Of a DNA stretch of 64,000 nucleotides, positions 43,970-54,000 are shown one piece after another. The translations under genes were made by a program, and so were the position numbers. How positions within the stretch are numbered: the first letter of the stretch is position 1; the number at the start of each line of letters is the position of its first letter. Below the pieces are notes generated by a model, which saw only the letters and a program-made list of their open reading frames with translations, did no database searches and had not been told where the DNA came from. Origin of the DNA: JBGSQR01 sp964509295 (GTDB lineage: Bacteria > Desulfobacterota > Desulfuromonadia > Geobacterales > Pseudopelobacteraceae); NCBI GenBank assembly GCA_964509295.1, contig CAZDWS010000011.1:1-64000 (forward strand), written 5' to 3'.

Positions 43970-45316
43970 ATGGATTTTCAGTCATTCAATTTTCACCCAT
44001 CAATCGCTGCCGGTGTAAAGTCCGCAGGATACACCCAGCCCACACCAATCCAGGAGCAGGCAATTCCACCGGTCATGTCCGGACTGGACGTCATGGGACT
44101 GGCCCAGACAGGGACCGGTAAAACCGCCGCCTTTGCATTACCGATCCTCAATCGCCTGATCAACGGTGAAAAGGGACGACTCAGAGCCCTGGTGATAGCA
44201 CCAACCAGAGAACTGGCAGAGCAGATCCACGAATCAATAAAGCAGCTGGCACAACTGACCCGCCTGAAAAGTATCACCATTTATGGCGGAGTTCCTGTAA
44301 ATCCTCAAATCGAAAAACTCAAGCGTGGAGTCGACATTGTTGTTGCATGTCCCGGGCGCCTGCTGGACCATATAAACCAGGGCAATATGGACCTGTCCAA
44401 AATTGAAGTTCTTGTACTGGATGAAGCCGATCAGATGTTTGACATGGGCTTTCTTCCGGACATCCGTCGTATCCTCAAACATTTGCCAGCGAAACGACAG
44501 ACCCTGCTTTTTTCTGCAACCATGCCTGATGATATAAAACGGCTGGCCAGCGATATCCTGATACAACCGGTTACGGTTCAGGTCGGCAATACCGCCCCTC
44601 CTGTCACAGTAACCCACGCACTCTATCCGGTTGGGCAACACCTGAAAACACCACTGCTGCTTGATCTGCTCAAACACACGGATACGGAATCTGTGCTGGT
44701 TTTTACAAAAACCAAACACCGCGCTAAACGTCTGGGAGAACAGCTGGAGAAAAACGGCTACAAAGCCGCCTCCCTACAGGGCAACCTTTCCCAGAATCGC
44801 CGTCAGGCTGCCCTTGATGGCTTCCGCGATGGTACTTATCAAATTCTGGTGGCAACAGATATTGCCGCACGCGGCATTGATGTTTCACAGGTTTCACACG
44901 TTATCAATTATGACATTCCGGACACACCGGAAGCATATATCCATAGAATCGGACGGACCGGACGCGCTGCCCGTAGTGGAGATGCCTTTACACTGGTAAC
45001 CTCGGAAGACACCATCATGGTGCGTACAATTGAAAAGAAACTGGGTTCGACTCTTGAACGCCGGACTGTCGAAGGATTTGATTATTCCATTTCAGCACCC
45101 AAAAAAGACAGTGAGTTTGTCCGGGATCCAAGGCCACCACGCGGACCCGGGAAACAGGTGGCAAAAAAACAGGATAGTTCCGGTGGTGCTAAAAATAGTA
45201 CTACACATCTAAAATCTAAAGGCGATAACAAGCCAAAACCCAAACCATCCAAGCCGGCTCATCAAACATCAGCCCCGCAAGCCAGGCATCCGCAACATGC
45301 AAGAAGGGCGAGTTAA
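43970..45316 (+). CDS. DEAD-box ATP-dependent RNA helicase, RhlE-like
   Basis: A 448-residue helicase with all core motifs: Q motif GYTQPTPIQEQAIP, AQTGTGKT (I), PTRELAEQI (Ia), DEAD (II), SAT (III), ATDIAARGID (V) and HRIGRTGRA (VI). A basic, low-complexity C-terminal tail (about 375-448, rich in Lys, Pro and Ser) is typical of RhlE/CsdA-like proteins acting in ribosome assembly and RNA decay. The name RhlE is by overall resemblance only. Confidence 0.93.
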   Translation: MDFQSFNFHPSIAAGVKSAGYTQPTPIQEQAIPPVMSGLDVMGLAQTGTGKTAAFALPILNRLINGEKGRLRALVIAPTRELAEQIHESIKQLAQLTRLKSITIYGGVPVNPQIEKLKRGVDIVVACPGRLLDHINQGNMDLSKIEVLVLDEADQMFDMGFLPDIRRILKHLPAKRQTLLFSATMPDDIKRLASDILIQPVTVQVGNTAPPVTVTHALYPVGQHLKTPLLLDLLKHTDTESVLVFTKTKHRAKRLGEQLEKNGYKAASLQGNLSQNRRQAALDGFRDGTYQILVATDIAARGIDVSQVSHVINYDIPDTPEAYIHRIGRTGRAARSGDAFTLVTSEDTIMVRTIEKKLGSTLERRTVEGFDYSISAPKKDSEFVRDPRPPRGPGKQVAKKQDSSGGAKNSTTHLKSKGDNKPKPKPSKPAHQTSAPQARHPQHARRAS

Positions 45317-45442
45317 CATAATTATCAAGAGACTCATCATGAAAATTATATGGATTTGCCAAATAAAAAACAGTACGATCACGCCTATTTTAATATTAGA
45401 TCTGCTCTAAGGTAATATAATGCCAACAAAACGGGGGGAGAA

Positions 45443-46165
45443 ATGTTTTCACTGAAAGAAAATTTCCCGATTGGAAGAGTTGTTGTTATTGACGTTAAGA
45501 TGCCATGCGATAATATAATTGCTGAATCCGCAACAGTAGTACATCTGGATGGAGATATTGTTTCTTTTATGTTTTCGCATGTTAAGGGATTTTACCTGAC
45601 AAAACCAACCATGGCCGACCTCAGAATAGAGCTGCCAAACGAATCCATCTGTTACAGGGCCACCATCATACCCAATACAATCCTTCCTTTTGTAACGGCA
45701 AGAATTGAAGACAGAATCAGAATAGTAGAAAAACGTAACTATAAAAGGATCAGCACTTTTTTACCTATTCACTGTGTTTACGATTCTTTCCTTGATTCAA
45801 CCACAAGAACCGTTTCCCAAAAAATGTCGGTTAACATCTCTGCTGGCGGCATCAGAATCAAATGTGCTGAAAAAATGCCGGTCGGTTCAAATGTAATGTT
45901 TGCCATTGCACTTCCGGTTGGACCAGACATGATTCCAGCCATGGCCAAAACAGTTTATTCAAATATGAATGAATATTCCAAACTCTATAACAGCGCTTTT
46001 GAATTTACCTGGATTTCAGATTCTGATCGAATTGCCATTAATGACTTTGTCGGAAAAATGGATTCAGGGCGCCACTGGCAGGAGCGGAGCAATGAGCTTT
46101 TCCGTTATGAATATGAGGGTGGAAGCTGCCTTAAATCAATCCTTAAAGCAACTAACGTGATCTAA
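45443..46165 (+). CDS. PilZ domain protein (c-di-GMP receptor)
   Basis: 240 residues: an N-terminal YcgR-like beta-barrel region (about 1-92) followed by a PilZ domain (about 95-215). Both c-di-GMP binding motifs are intact: RNYKR (Arg98 to Arg102, RxxxR) and NISAGG (Asn131, Ser133, Gly136; [DN]xSxxG). It probably links c-di-GMP to motility or exopolysaccharide. No cyclase is adjacent. GGGGGAG lies 3 bases before the ATG at 45443. Confidence 0.9.
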   Translation: MFSLKENFPIGRVVVIDVKMPCDNIIAESATVVHLDGDIVSFMFSHVKGFYLTKPTMADLRIELPNESICYRATIIPNTILPFVTARIEDRIRIVEKRNYKRISTFLPIHCVYDSFLDSTTRTVSQKMSVNISAGGIRIKCAEKMPVGSNVMFAIALPVGPDMIPAMAKTVYSNMNEYSKLYNSAFEFTWISDSDRIAINDFVGKMDSGRHWQERSNELFRYEYEGGSCLKSILKATNVI

Positions 46166-46181
46166 TTTTTTACAAATTATA

Positions 46182-46222
46182 AATTAAAAAGGGCACTCGG
46201 AATACCGAATGCCCTTTTTAAT
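46182..46222. terminator. Bidirectional intrinsic terminator
   Basis: AATTAAAAAGGGCA and TGCCCTTTTTAATT arms, extended inward by TCGG/CCGA with one mismatch, lie between the convergent PilZ and phosphoglycerate mutase genes. Confidence 0.9.
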
Positions 46223-46240
46223 TCATATAAAACAATCCTG

Positions 46241-47437
46241 TCAGTTTTTAAGCATCATCTCCATCAACTCATGCCCTTCAACTACCAGTCCTGTTGCCTT
46301 AGCCTGTTCCTCATCATATGCAACAGCCCCATTACCTTCTTCCGTACCACCCCGATAGATGATAAATGGCACAGCATCAGCCGTGTGGGTTTTTAGATGG
46401 ACAGGTGTGGGATGATCGGGGGTGCAGAGTATTGCGTACTCCTTGAACTTTTTGATCCCTTCCAGAACTGTACCAACCACCTGACTGTCAAAGTCCTCAA
46501 TAGCCTTGATCTTATGAGCCATATTGCCGGAATGTGACGCTTCATCCGGAGCCTCCACATGTACATAAACGAAATCGTGATCCTCCAGTGCCTTCAAAGC
46601 TGCCTGGGCTTTACCCAGATAGTTGGTGTCAATGTAACCCGTGGCACCTTCCACATTTACAACATCAAAACCGGCACAGACGCCGATCCCCTTGATCAGG
46701 TCAACGGCCGAAATAACTGCGCCTTTCAGTCCGAACTTTTCCTGATAGGTGATCATCTCTGGCAACTTGCCATGTCCCCAGAGCCAGACCGATGTGGCCG
46801 GATGCTTACCGGACTCCATCCTTTTTTTGTTAACAGGATGGTTAAACATCACCTGCTGTGAACGTCTCATGATATCGTTAATCACATCCGAACCATCTCC
46901 ACCAGGCAGATATGCCTGAACAGCTCTGCCGGATATATCATGAGGCGGAGTTACCGTCATTCCGTCTTTACCCCCACGCCATACCATCAGATGACGATAA
47001 CTTACCCCTGGATGAAATTCAAATTCTGCAGTTCCAAGCTCTTTCTGCAGCGCTTGTACAATCTCACGGCCTTCCGCTGTTGAAATATGCCCCGCAGAGA
47101 AATCTTCCATTACAACCTGACCATCTACTTCCGTCAGGGTAACCAGATTCATGCGAAAAGCAACATCATCAGGCCCTAGCGCAACTCCCATACTGATCGC
47201 TTCCAGCGGAGACCGGCCGGTATAACAATTACGCGGATCATAACCAAAAACAGACAGATTTGCCACGTCACTACCTGGCGGCAGACCATCCGGCACCGTA
47301 TGTGCCAGACCAACCTGGCCATGCAGTGCCATGAAATCCATATTAGGTGTTTTGGCCGCCTGCAATGGAGATTTATTACCCAGCTCACTATAGAAAACAT
47401 CCGACATACCGTCGCCTAGTAGAGTAATGACTTTCAT
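46241..47437 (-). CDS. apgM: 2,3-bisphosphoglycerate-independent phosphoglycerate mutase, archaeal type
   Basis: A 398-residue alkaline-phosphatase-superfamily enzyme that interconverts 3- and 2-phosphoglycerate. The N-terminal LLGDGMSD provides metal ligands; DGLPPGSDVANLSVFGYDP contains the serine nucleophile; late metal ligands lie in HVEAPDEASHSG and CTPDHPTPV. This is the ApgM form rather than GpmI. An in-frame GTG at 47443 is possible, but the ATG at 47437 has GGAAGG at better spacing. It lies 82 bp after the dtxR-like gene. Confidence 0.93.
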   Translation of the reverse strand: MKVITLLGDGMSDVFYSELGNKSPLQAAKTPNMDFMALHGQVGLAHTVPDGLPPGSDVANLSVFGYDPRNCYTGRSPLEAISMGVALGPDDVAFRMNLVTLTEVDGQVVMEDFSAGHISTAEGREIVQALQKELGTAEFEFHPGVSYRHLMVWRGGKDGMTVTPPHDISGRAVQAYLPGGDGSDVINDIMRRSQQVMFNHPVNKKRMESGKHPATSVWLWGHGKLPEMITYQEKFGLKGAVISAVDLIKGIGVCAGFDVVNVEGATGYIDTNYLGKAQAALKALEDHDFVYVHVEAPDEASHSGNMAHKIKAIEDFDSQVVGTVLEGIKKFKEYAILCTPDHPTPVHLKTHTADAVPFIIYRGGTEEGNGAVAYDEEQAKATGLVVEGHELMEMMLKN

Positions 47438-47519
47438 ATACACCTTCCCTGAAAATATGATTGAAAATCCATATTAGATTTCCAATCATACCATGTCAAC
47501 CCTGCTGGCTTATCCGTAC

Positions 47520-48164
47520 CTATTTCCTGACAAAAATTTCTTTGGCAAGATTGGTATCAATGGCAAATTCTGAATAGCCAACCCTGAAGATATATGACGG
47601 GAACGACTGTACCAGGGTTATTTTATTGCCAGGCAAGACCCCCATGGCCATCAGCTTCTGCATCTTCTTGTCGTCATCGGTCAGAATATAGGCAATTTCA
47701 CCATCCTGGCCAGGCTTGAATTCAGTCAACGCGACGACCCCCAAATCGCCTGAGTCCCTGGCAACAGAGCAACATTCGCCCGGCGGAATCGGCTTACCAT
47801 GAGGACAAACGGTCGGATGATTCAACATCGTGCAGATCTTCACATCAACGCCTTCGTTAAGCAAATGTTCAAACTCACAGGCCTTGCTGTCCCAGTTATC
47901 GCCTCTCAGGTTCAGCACGTCTGTCATCAGCTTTTCTGCCAGCCTGTGCCTGCGAATAGTCATGCGACCTTCTTCTTTTCCTGCCGGGAGAAAATGAACC
48001 AGACCAAGCCTGATCTCGACCATTTTGTTCGCCTTCAACTCGTCATAGGCCGGATGATCCAGGTTGAAACCGGATTTAACCGGATCAAGTCCTGGCTGTT
48101 TATCTTCTTCCACTGCAACCCACAACGCCTCTAAAATCTCTTCTGCCTTATCGGAAAGTTTCAT
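47520..48164 (-). CDS. DtxR-like metal-sensing protein with C-terminal FeoA domain
   Basis: A 214-residue protein. A short winged-helix-like N-terminal part leads into the DtxR dimerisation/metal-binding domain: RRHRLAEKLM (His73) and ACEFEH (Cys96, Glu99, His100), the equivalents of the DtxR metal ligands, then CPHGKPIP. The C-terminal 75 residues are a FeoA/SH3-like domain (LMAMGVLPGNKITL). Between residues 20 and 50 the sequence is about 10 residues shorter than DtxR and the recognition helix is not obvious. It overlaps the small cysteine-rich gene by ATGA, in a feoB operon without a separate feoA. Confidence 0.88.
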   Translation of the reverse strand: MKLSDKAEEILEALWVAVEEDKQPGLDPVKSGFNLDHPAYDELKANKMVEIRLGLVHFLPAGKEEGRMTIRRHRLAEKLMTDVLNLRGDNWDSKACEFEHLLNEGVDVKICTMLNHPTVCPHGKPIPPGECCSVARDSGDLGVVALTEFKPGQDGEIAYILTDDDKKMQKLMAMGVLPGNKITLVQSFPSYIFRVGYSEFAIDTNLAKEIFVRK

Positions 48165-48349
48165 TCAACTCCCCCTTTTTTTGTTGTATTATCAAATAGT
48201 GATCTTATTTTTTTCACCAATGCCGGCTCTATCGGATTTTTGTAGTTACAATTCGGGCAATGTATGGAATTGCAGCCACCACGACAGCTGCCGCAACCTT
48301 TTTTCCCTTCCGATTCTTCAAATTCATGACCGCAATATCCGCATTTCAT
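48161..48349 (-). CDS. Small cysteine-rich protein of the feo operon
   Basis: A 62-residue protein with two CxxC pairs of zinc-ribbon type (CGYCGHEF at the start, CPNCNYKNP in the middle) and a CGSCRGGC segment between, eight cysteines in all. It ends in a short polar helix. It stands between feoB and the dtxR-like gene, the place where FeoC-like or FeoB-associated cysteine-rich proteins occur. A role in iron handling is inferred from that context. Its stop codon overlaps the next start (ATGA). Confidence 0.82.
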   Translation of the reverse strand: MKCGYCGHEFEESEGKKGCGSCRGGCNSIHCPNCNYKNPIEPALVKKIRSLFDNTTKKGGVE

Positions 48350-48359
48350 TTCTTAACTC

Positions 48360-48430
48360 CGTGACTTGGGACTGGGAACTGGGGACTGGAAATACCCGAA
48401 CCTTGAACCACGAACCCCAAACATCGAACT
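48360..48430. repeat. Degenerate short repeat array after feoB
   Basis: Units of ACTGGGAACTGGGGACTGG type are followed by CCGAACCTTGAACCACGAACC units, similar to the array at 12316-12380. The array runs up to the feoB stop codon. Confidence 0.7.
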
Positions 48431-50402
48431 ACAAAATTCCTGTTACCAGTAGAAACTGGTTCAGCAAATAACCGCTGCCATAGGCGATGAGACTGACTCC
48501 TACACCAATTATACTGGCCACTTTCCAGCCTCTCTCGTTTTTCATCACCAGAAACTGGGCCACACATGGAATAAACAGAGTCAACGTAACAGCAGCTACG
48601 GTTAGTTGACGTGCATCCATCAACCCTTTGGACTGCAGGTCATAAAGACCGGCCGCACCGTAATCGCGCCTGAAAAAACCAAAAATGAATGCTACAGCAG
48701 TTTCTTTAGGAAGTCCGATTGAGGCCATCGCCGGGGTCATGGCGCTGATCATCTTCTCGAAAAATCCGGTCACCTTGCCCAGCCACAACAGCACGGAGGC
48801 CAGAATAAACAGCGGCAGGATCTCGATAAAATACCACTGAATACGTGTATAGGTTTTAGTCACCACATTTCCCAGCTGCGGCATCCTCATTGGTGGCAGC
48901 TCCATGTAGAACATGGGTGCATCGCCAGGCATAATTCTGGCTGCCAGAAAGCCAACCACCAGAAACAGCAGCAGCATGCAGATTGACCAGACCATCAGGG
49001 CGCCGGGAGACTGGGACAGCAGTCCGATAATAACGCCCAATTGTGCCGAGCAGGGGATTGCCAGAGCAAGCAGCAGAGTGGCAATGATCCTTTCTCTGGT
49101 AGTCTCAAGTGTCCTGGTCACCATGGTTGCCATAGTATCACAACCAAAACCAAGCACCATCGGTATGACGGCCCTTCCGGTCAGTCCGATATATTTGAAG
49201 ACCCTGTCAACCAGTAAAGCCAGTCGCGGAAAATAACCAGTATCCTCCAGGAACGAAAAAAAGACAAAAAATGTTGCTACGATCGGCAGAATTATTCCAA
49301 CGGCATACCGGATACCAAGAGTAATTATGCCGTACTCACCGACAATCAACTCCTGAATAATTTCCCATGGCACAAGACTGTTAACCAGGCCTGTTATCCA
49401 GGGGTTGAATATTTCCACCAGAAACTGCTTTTCAAGCAGATCAACAACAGTACCGGCACCGAATTCTCCGACGAATTTATATAAGCCGAAATACAGCACT
49501 ATCAATAATAAAGGCACACCCGTTAGTGGCCGTACCGTCAGCGTGGAAATCCGCTCTGCCAAAGTAACAACCCTTTTCTCTGGTGCTACAAATACACCGA
49601 CCAACAAACCTGAAACCATCCTTCTTCGCTCCAGCGACAGATCCAGATTGAATGATTCACGGCGACGGAAGCCGACTTCCCTGACCTTGTCCGAAAGTTT
49701 TTCAAAACCTGCATGATCCTGCTCTCTGCAGACGTCGTTGATCTCATCATCCTGTTGCAGCAAAAGAAGGGCCAGACATTTGCGTGACAGGACATATTTC
49801 CCATTCATCAAATGTACAACCTCTGCAATATCATTCTCCAGAGACTCACTATAAGTAAATCGGTCTGAAACCGGCCCCTTCACATAAGTACTAATAGCAC
49901 TTCTGATCTGATCAATCCCGCGCTTGCGGGCAGTCGCGGCACCAATAACCGGTATTCCCAGACGCTTTTGCAGTTCATCAAGATCAATCTTAAGCCCCAT
50001 GCGCTCGGCTTCATCCATAATGTTTACAACCAGCACAACCGGCAAACCCGCCTCAATCAACTGAATCGTCATTGCAAGCATCCGCTCCAGATTACGGGCA
50101 TCCAGAACATGCACCACAACATCCGGTGATTCATTCAGCAATATCTCCCGCGCCACCCTCTCCTCCTCGGTGATCGTATGAATCGAATACATGCCGGGAG
50201 TATCAATAACCTGCCATTCCTTGCCATCTAAAACTGTATTACCTCGTGAGACCTCAACAGAAGTCCCCGGATAGTTGGATACGGTAACATAAGCACCGGT
50301 AAGGGCATTGAACAGTACACTCTTACCCACATTGGGATTACCCACCAGTGCCACGCGTTTAATGGTTTCACTGAATGTCAATTTATCTACGCTGTTTTCC
50401 AT
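48429..50402 (-). CDS. feoB: Ferrous iron transport protein B
   Basis: A 657-residue inner-membrane Fe(II) transporter. The N-terminal GTPase domain has G1 GNPNVGKS (21-28), G3 DTPGMYS and G4 VNIMDEAE; a helical insertion domain (about 180-260) is followed by the polytopic membrane part with the two Gate repeats (LGFGCDTMA and FGFFRRDYGAAGLYDL). It is compact compared with the E. coli protein (about 770 residues) but the key parts are present. It is the first gene of a minus-strand operon with the cysteine-rich and dtxR-feoA genes. The stop codon lies inside the repeat array. Confidence 0.96.
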   Translation of the reverse strand: MENSVDKLTFSETIKRVALVGNPNVGKSVLFNALTGAYVTVSNYPGTSVEVSRGNTVLDGKEWQVIDTPGMYSIHTITEEERVAREILLNESPDVVVHVLDARNLERMLAMTIQLIEAGLPVVLVVNIMDEAERMGLKIDLDELQKRLGIPVIGAATARKRGIDQIRSAISTYVKGPVSDRFTYSESLENDIAEVVHLMNGKYVLSRKCLALLLLQQDDEINDVCREQDHAGFEKLSDKVREVGFRRRESFNLDLSLERRRMVSGLLVGVFVAPEKRVVTLAERISTLTVRPLTGVPLLLIVLYFGLYKFVGEFGAGTVVDLLEKQFLVEIFNPWITGLVNSLVPWEIIQELIVGEYGIITLGIRYAVGIILPIVATFFVFFSFLEDTGYFPRLALLVDRVFKYIGLTGRAVIPMVLGFGCDTMATMVTRTLETTRERIIATLLLALAIPCSAQLGVIIGLLSQSPGALMVWSICMLLLFLVVGFLAARIMPGDAPMFYMELPPMRMPQLGNVVTKTYTRIQWYFIEILPLFILASVLLWLGKVTGFFEKMISAMTPAMASIGLPKETAVAFIFGFFRRDYGAAGLYDLQSKGLMDARQLTVAAVTLTLFIPCVAQFLVMKNERGWKVASIIGVGVSLIAYGSGYLLNQFLLVTGIL

Positions 50403-50458
50403 ATTCTGATCCTTTGCTACGCATTTACTGAAGCTACAAACCCAAAATTATTCTGCTT

Positions 50459-50475
50459 TTGAATTTCACTTTCAA
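50459..50475 (-). promoter_or_regulatory. Possible Fur-type operator upstream of feoB
   Basis: TTGAAAGTGAAATTCAA on the minus strand is partly palindromic and resembles the TGAAA-N-TTTCA form of Fur boxes. It lies 57 bp before the feoB start. The match is moderate. Confidence 0.35.
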
Positions 50476-50500
50476 TTGACTGACAAAAAAAGTTGTTATT

Positions 50501-50950
50501 TTAAAGTGATTTAGGAGAGGTGTTTCTGCAAACAGCGCACAGGCCATAAATCTCAAGTTTATGACTCTTGATCATAAAGCCATGTCTGGTTGCGATTTCG
50601 TGCTGCAACTTTTCAATTGTTTCATTCTCAAATTCAATGATGGAATTACAACCGGTACAAACCAGGTGATCGTGATGTTCACCCTCCATAACATGTTCAT
50701 ACCTTGTCTGCCCGTCATGCAGCAGTATTTCACGTGCCAACCCTGCCTCAGCAAACAGCTTTAGCGTACGGTAAACCGTCGCACTGCCGATTCCGGGATG
50801 ACTGGACTTAATTTTCAGATACAGATCCTCAACACTGACATGTTCACGGGTAGAGAGAAAAAAATCGAGAATAATGTCTCGCTGGCGAGTAGAGCGCAAT
50901 CCCTTTTCAGCAGCAAATTTATTAAAGATTTTCTTTTTTTCCAGGATCAC
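50501..50950 (-). CDS. fur: Fur-family ferric uptake regulator
   Basis: A 149-residue repressor: winged helix (about 10-90; GIGSATVYRTLKLFAEAGL is the recognition region), metal-binding EHHDHLVCTGC, and a second cysteine pair CAVC near the C-terminus. Iron-loaded Fur would repress feoB and itself. It lies directly upstream of the feoB operon on the same strand. The ATG at 50950 is preceded by AAGGAG in the + strand complement (AAGGAGC). Confidence 0.93.
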   Translation of the reverse strand: MILEKKKIFNKFAAEKGLRSTRQRDIILDFFLSTREHVSVEDLYLKIKSSHPGIGSATVYRTLKLFAEAGLAREILLHDGQTRYEHVMEGEHHDHLVCTGCNSIIEFENETIEKLQHEIATRHGFMIKSHKLEIYGLCAVCRNTSPKSL

Positions 50951-50971
50951 GAAAAAGCTCCTTATTGAACA

Positions 50972-50995
50972 TGATAATCAATATGATGATTATTG
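50972..50995. promoter_or_regulatory. Fur box in the fur promoter
   Basis: TGATAATCA and TGATTATTG are near-perfect inverted half-sites 6 bp apart, close to the GATAAT-based Fur consensus, 22 bp upstream of the fur start codon. This suggests autoregulation. Confidence 0.55.
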
Positions 50996-51049
50996 TTTTA
51001 CATGTCAAGATTATTTTTAATCTTCAGCAACAGATAACTTTTACAAAAA

Positions 51050-54000
51050 TTACTTCCCGAGAATAACCTCGCCAGTATCAGTAAACAGACTGACTGGCAA
51101 CTCAAACACCCTCCGGAAAACATTTAAAACACCCTCTCCAAGCGATTTAACAGGTATGGCACTTACCTTTGGGTCGGACCAGCTTCCGGTAGCCTCAAAA
51201 TATGCGGTCAGAAAAGCGTTTCCTTTGCCGGTCAAAAGCCAGCCCACCACCGGAATCCGATTAACAATCTTATCCACGGTCTGCAGCGGCTGCACACCAA
51301 TCGTCAAATTCAGGTTTTCCTTAACAATGTCGGAACTGCCGATTATTGATATATTCAGCGCATCACTATTGATAAACAGATTCTGAGAAGTCATAATACC
51401 GTCTTTAACAGAAATACTCCCCCTGATCCTCTTAAATGGCATACCATCTGAAACCATGTCCGGCAATTGGAACTTCAAGAGTTGTGAAACATTAAGAATC
51501 GAGAACAGTTTGGACAACGTACTGAACTGGTACAACTTACCCTTATCCAGCCTCAGACGAATATTGCCCAGCATGGAACGTTTTATCTCCTGCATGTTGG
51601 CACCACTGGCTGTCAAGTCACCATCAACAGACAATGTTCCGGTAATCTTGCGATTCAAGTCAAAAGCAGCCATTAAAGGCTCGGCATTGACCTTGCTGAT
51701 GTTAAAATTCAGACCGTAACGATGTCCTTGAGATGCACCAGGAGCAACTCTCCCTTTGGCGGCCAAAGTTCCACCGTACATGAAAGCGTTAAGCGACTGC
51801 AGATAGAAAACCCCTTCTTCACCGGAAATATCAGCATTCAGATTAGTAAACAGAATCTTGCCGAATTTACCCGCCTCCGCATTCAGCTTCAGCTTGATAT
51901 TTGCATTAGGCCCTTCCTCTTCAGCATCCTGACCTTTCATTTCCGAGAGCAGTAACAGATCATCCAGATCAAGATTTGGCGACTTTACCGTAAATACGCC
52001 GCCGGGCTCGTTTCCGCCACTGTAACTGCCACTTACATTAAACTTGGTGGAGTTAAACTGCCCGTTGAGATATCTGACCGTATAAACTTCGTCTTTTACA
52101 AACAGGTTTGCACTCAAATTATTAATACTGGCATCAGCCTGGGGAAGAACCAGTGAGGCATCCTTCAGATAGAATTGAGGAGAGGAAATCAGCAGTTCCG
52201 CTTCCGGATTTTTAAAGCTGCGTACCCGCCCACGGGCATTTAACATCGAGCTTCCGTAACGCACATTGATACTGGATGTCTCCAGACTGTTACCTTTAAA
52301 ACTGACTGTGCCATTGATATTGCTGACCGGTTTCAACTCCTCACCAGGCTGAAATGAAAAGGCATTCAGATCAATAGTGCCACTGTAATCCATGGCGCTG
52401 AAATCTTCCGGATTGCCACTTCCGGCAATATGTGCCTGCACCCTGCCACGCGGCTGATAATCCTGCCAGCCGGTCAGGATAGGCAAACTGCTTCCAAGTA
52501 AAAACTTGTTCGTCTGCAATTCAAAACCCAGGTACGGATTATCTCCGTATTTGAATTGTGCCGTAGCAGAAAGGGAAAGAGGAGCCAGACTATAAAAAAT
52601 GCTGGTCAGACGGGTTTCTTCGCGCCCCAGAATGGCACTAAAAGTAAGGTTATTCGGCATTCCTGAAGTTTTTCTGATTGCCCCCGGAAAGCTATAAGCT
52701 GCCTGTTTCAAATCCCAGTCGCCGGAAAGTTTATATGCTGCAATAACACCACTACCCTTCAAAGAAAGGTGAGAATTGCCGCTGAACTCCAGCTTATCAG
52801 CACGAACAAAACGCGCCAGCCAGGCAACTTCCGCAGGTTTCGGAATAAATTCAAGCTGAAATGGATATTGGCAAGGCACATTCAGCGGATAATCTGTGAT
52901 CCTGCCTTCACCTTTAAAGGGGGTACCGCCATAATTAGCCGTGACGCGACTAAGGATAAAATCTTTTCCGACCAGTTCCAGTCCGGCCTTGATATTATTA
53001 AAAGTCGGAGCATTCTTTCCGTAGCTTACGATCCCCTTATCAACCACGCCTTTAATATGGAGCACATTATAATTTGTGCCCTTTTCCATTGTGACAATCT
53101 GGCTCGCCCTGCCATCCAGTATTCCGGACTCCAGTCTGAAGACACCTCCAACAACATGTTCTTCGATGTACTGTGACGCATCTTTGGCAATTATGCCGTA
53201 CGGAATCCACTGACGCAGATTCTCCAGAATAAAAGGCTCTGTTGTGGCTTTTGCCTTGATGTGAATATCCGGGGAAGTAATATCAAGCAGATTGCAACTC
53301 CCCTTGACCTTGAAACCATCAGCTGAAAAGTTGAGTTTAGGCATTTCAATGCTGGTTTTGTTAAGCTTGATCTCGTAATCAAGATCAGCGACACGAGGGT
53401 TTACCGGGTGATGAAAAACCGTTGGCCAGACAATGGACACATTGGCAAGTCGCAGTTTGCCTTTGGAGCTAAACTCACGCGGTTTTCCCTTAAAACTGCC
53501 GCTTAGATCCACCCGGCCGCCCGTATTGCCGAAAGGCACATACTTACCGAAATACGGCCAGAAACGCCCCGGATCAGCCTGTTTAATATCACAGTTGGCG
53601 TTCAGATCAGTTTCCATCAGCGATTTACCTTCATCAGGAATTTTTGCAGTTCCGAAAAGGGATACCTGACAGGCAGCACCAGAAATAGCGGGTATTTCAG
53701 CCGATATCTTGAAGCTCCCTTTGTGGCCGCGTGAAAGCTTGGACAGAGTCATATTGATGTTTCTGACTTCTGCATTCAGGCCCTGTTTATCCATGGCCTG
53801 ATCCTGCCAGTAAAAAGTACTGTTGGTGGTTTTAAACCTGCTCAGATGTATCTGGTATGATTCACCCGATGGCTTCAAAAGATCATCGATATTCAACTTT
53901 CCTTGCGGGTCACGCTTCAGCCGGACTTCCGCCCCGTCCAGCAGCAGATCACGCAATACAACCTTCTTTTTCAATAACGGCAAAACGGCAAGATGTATGG

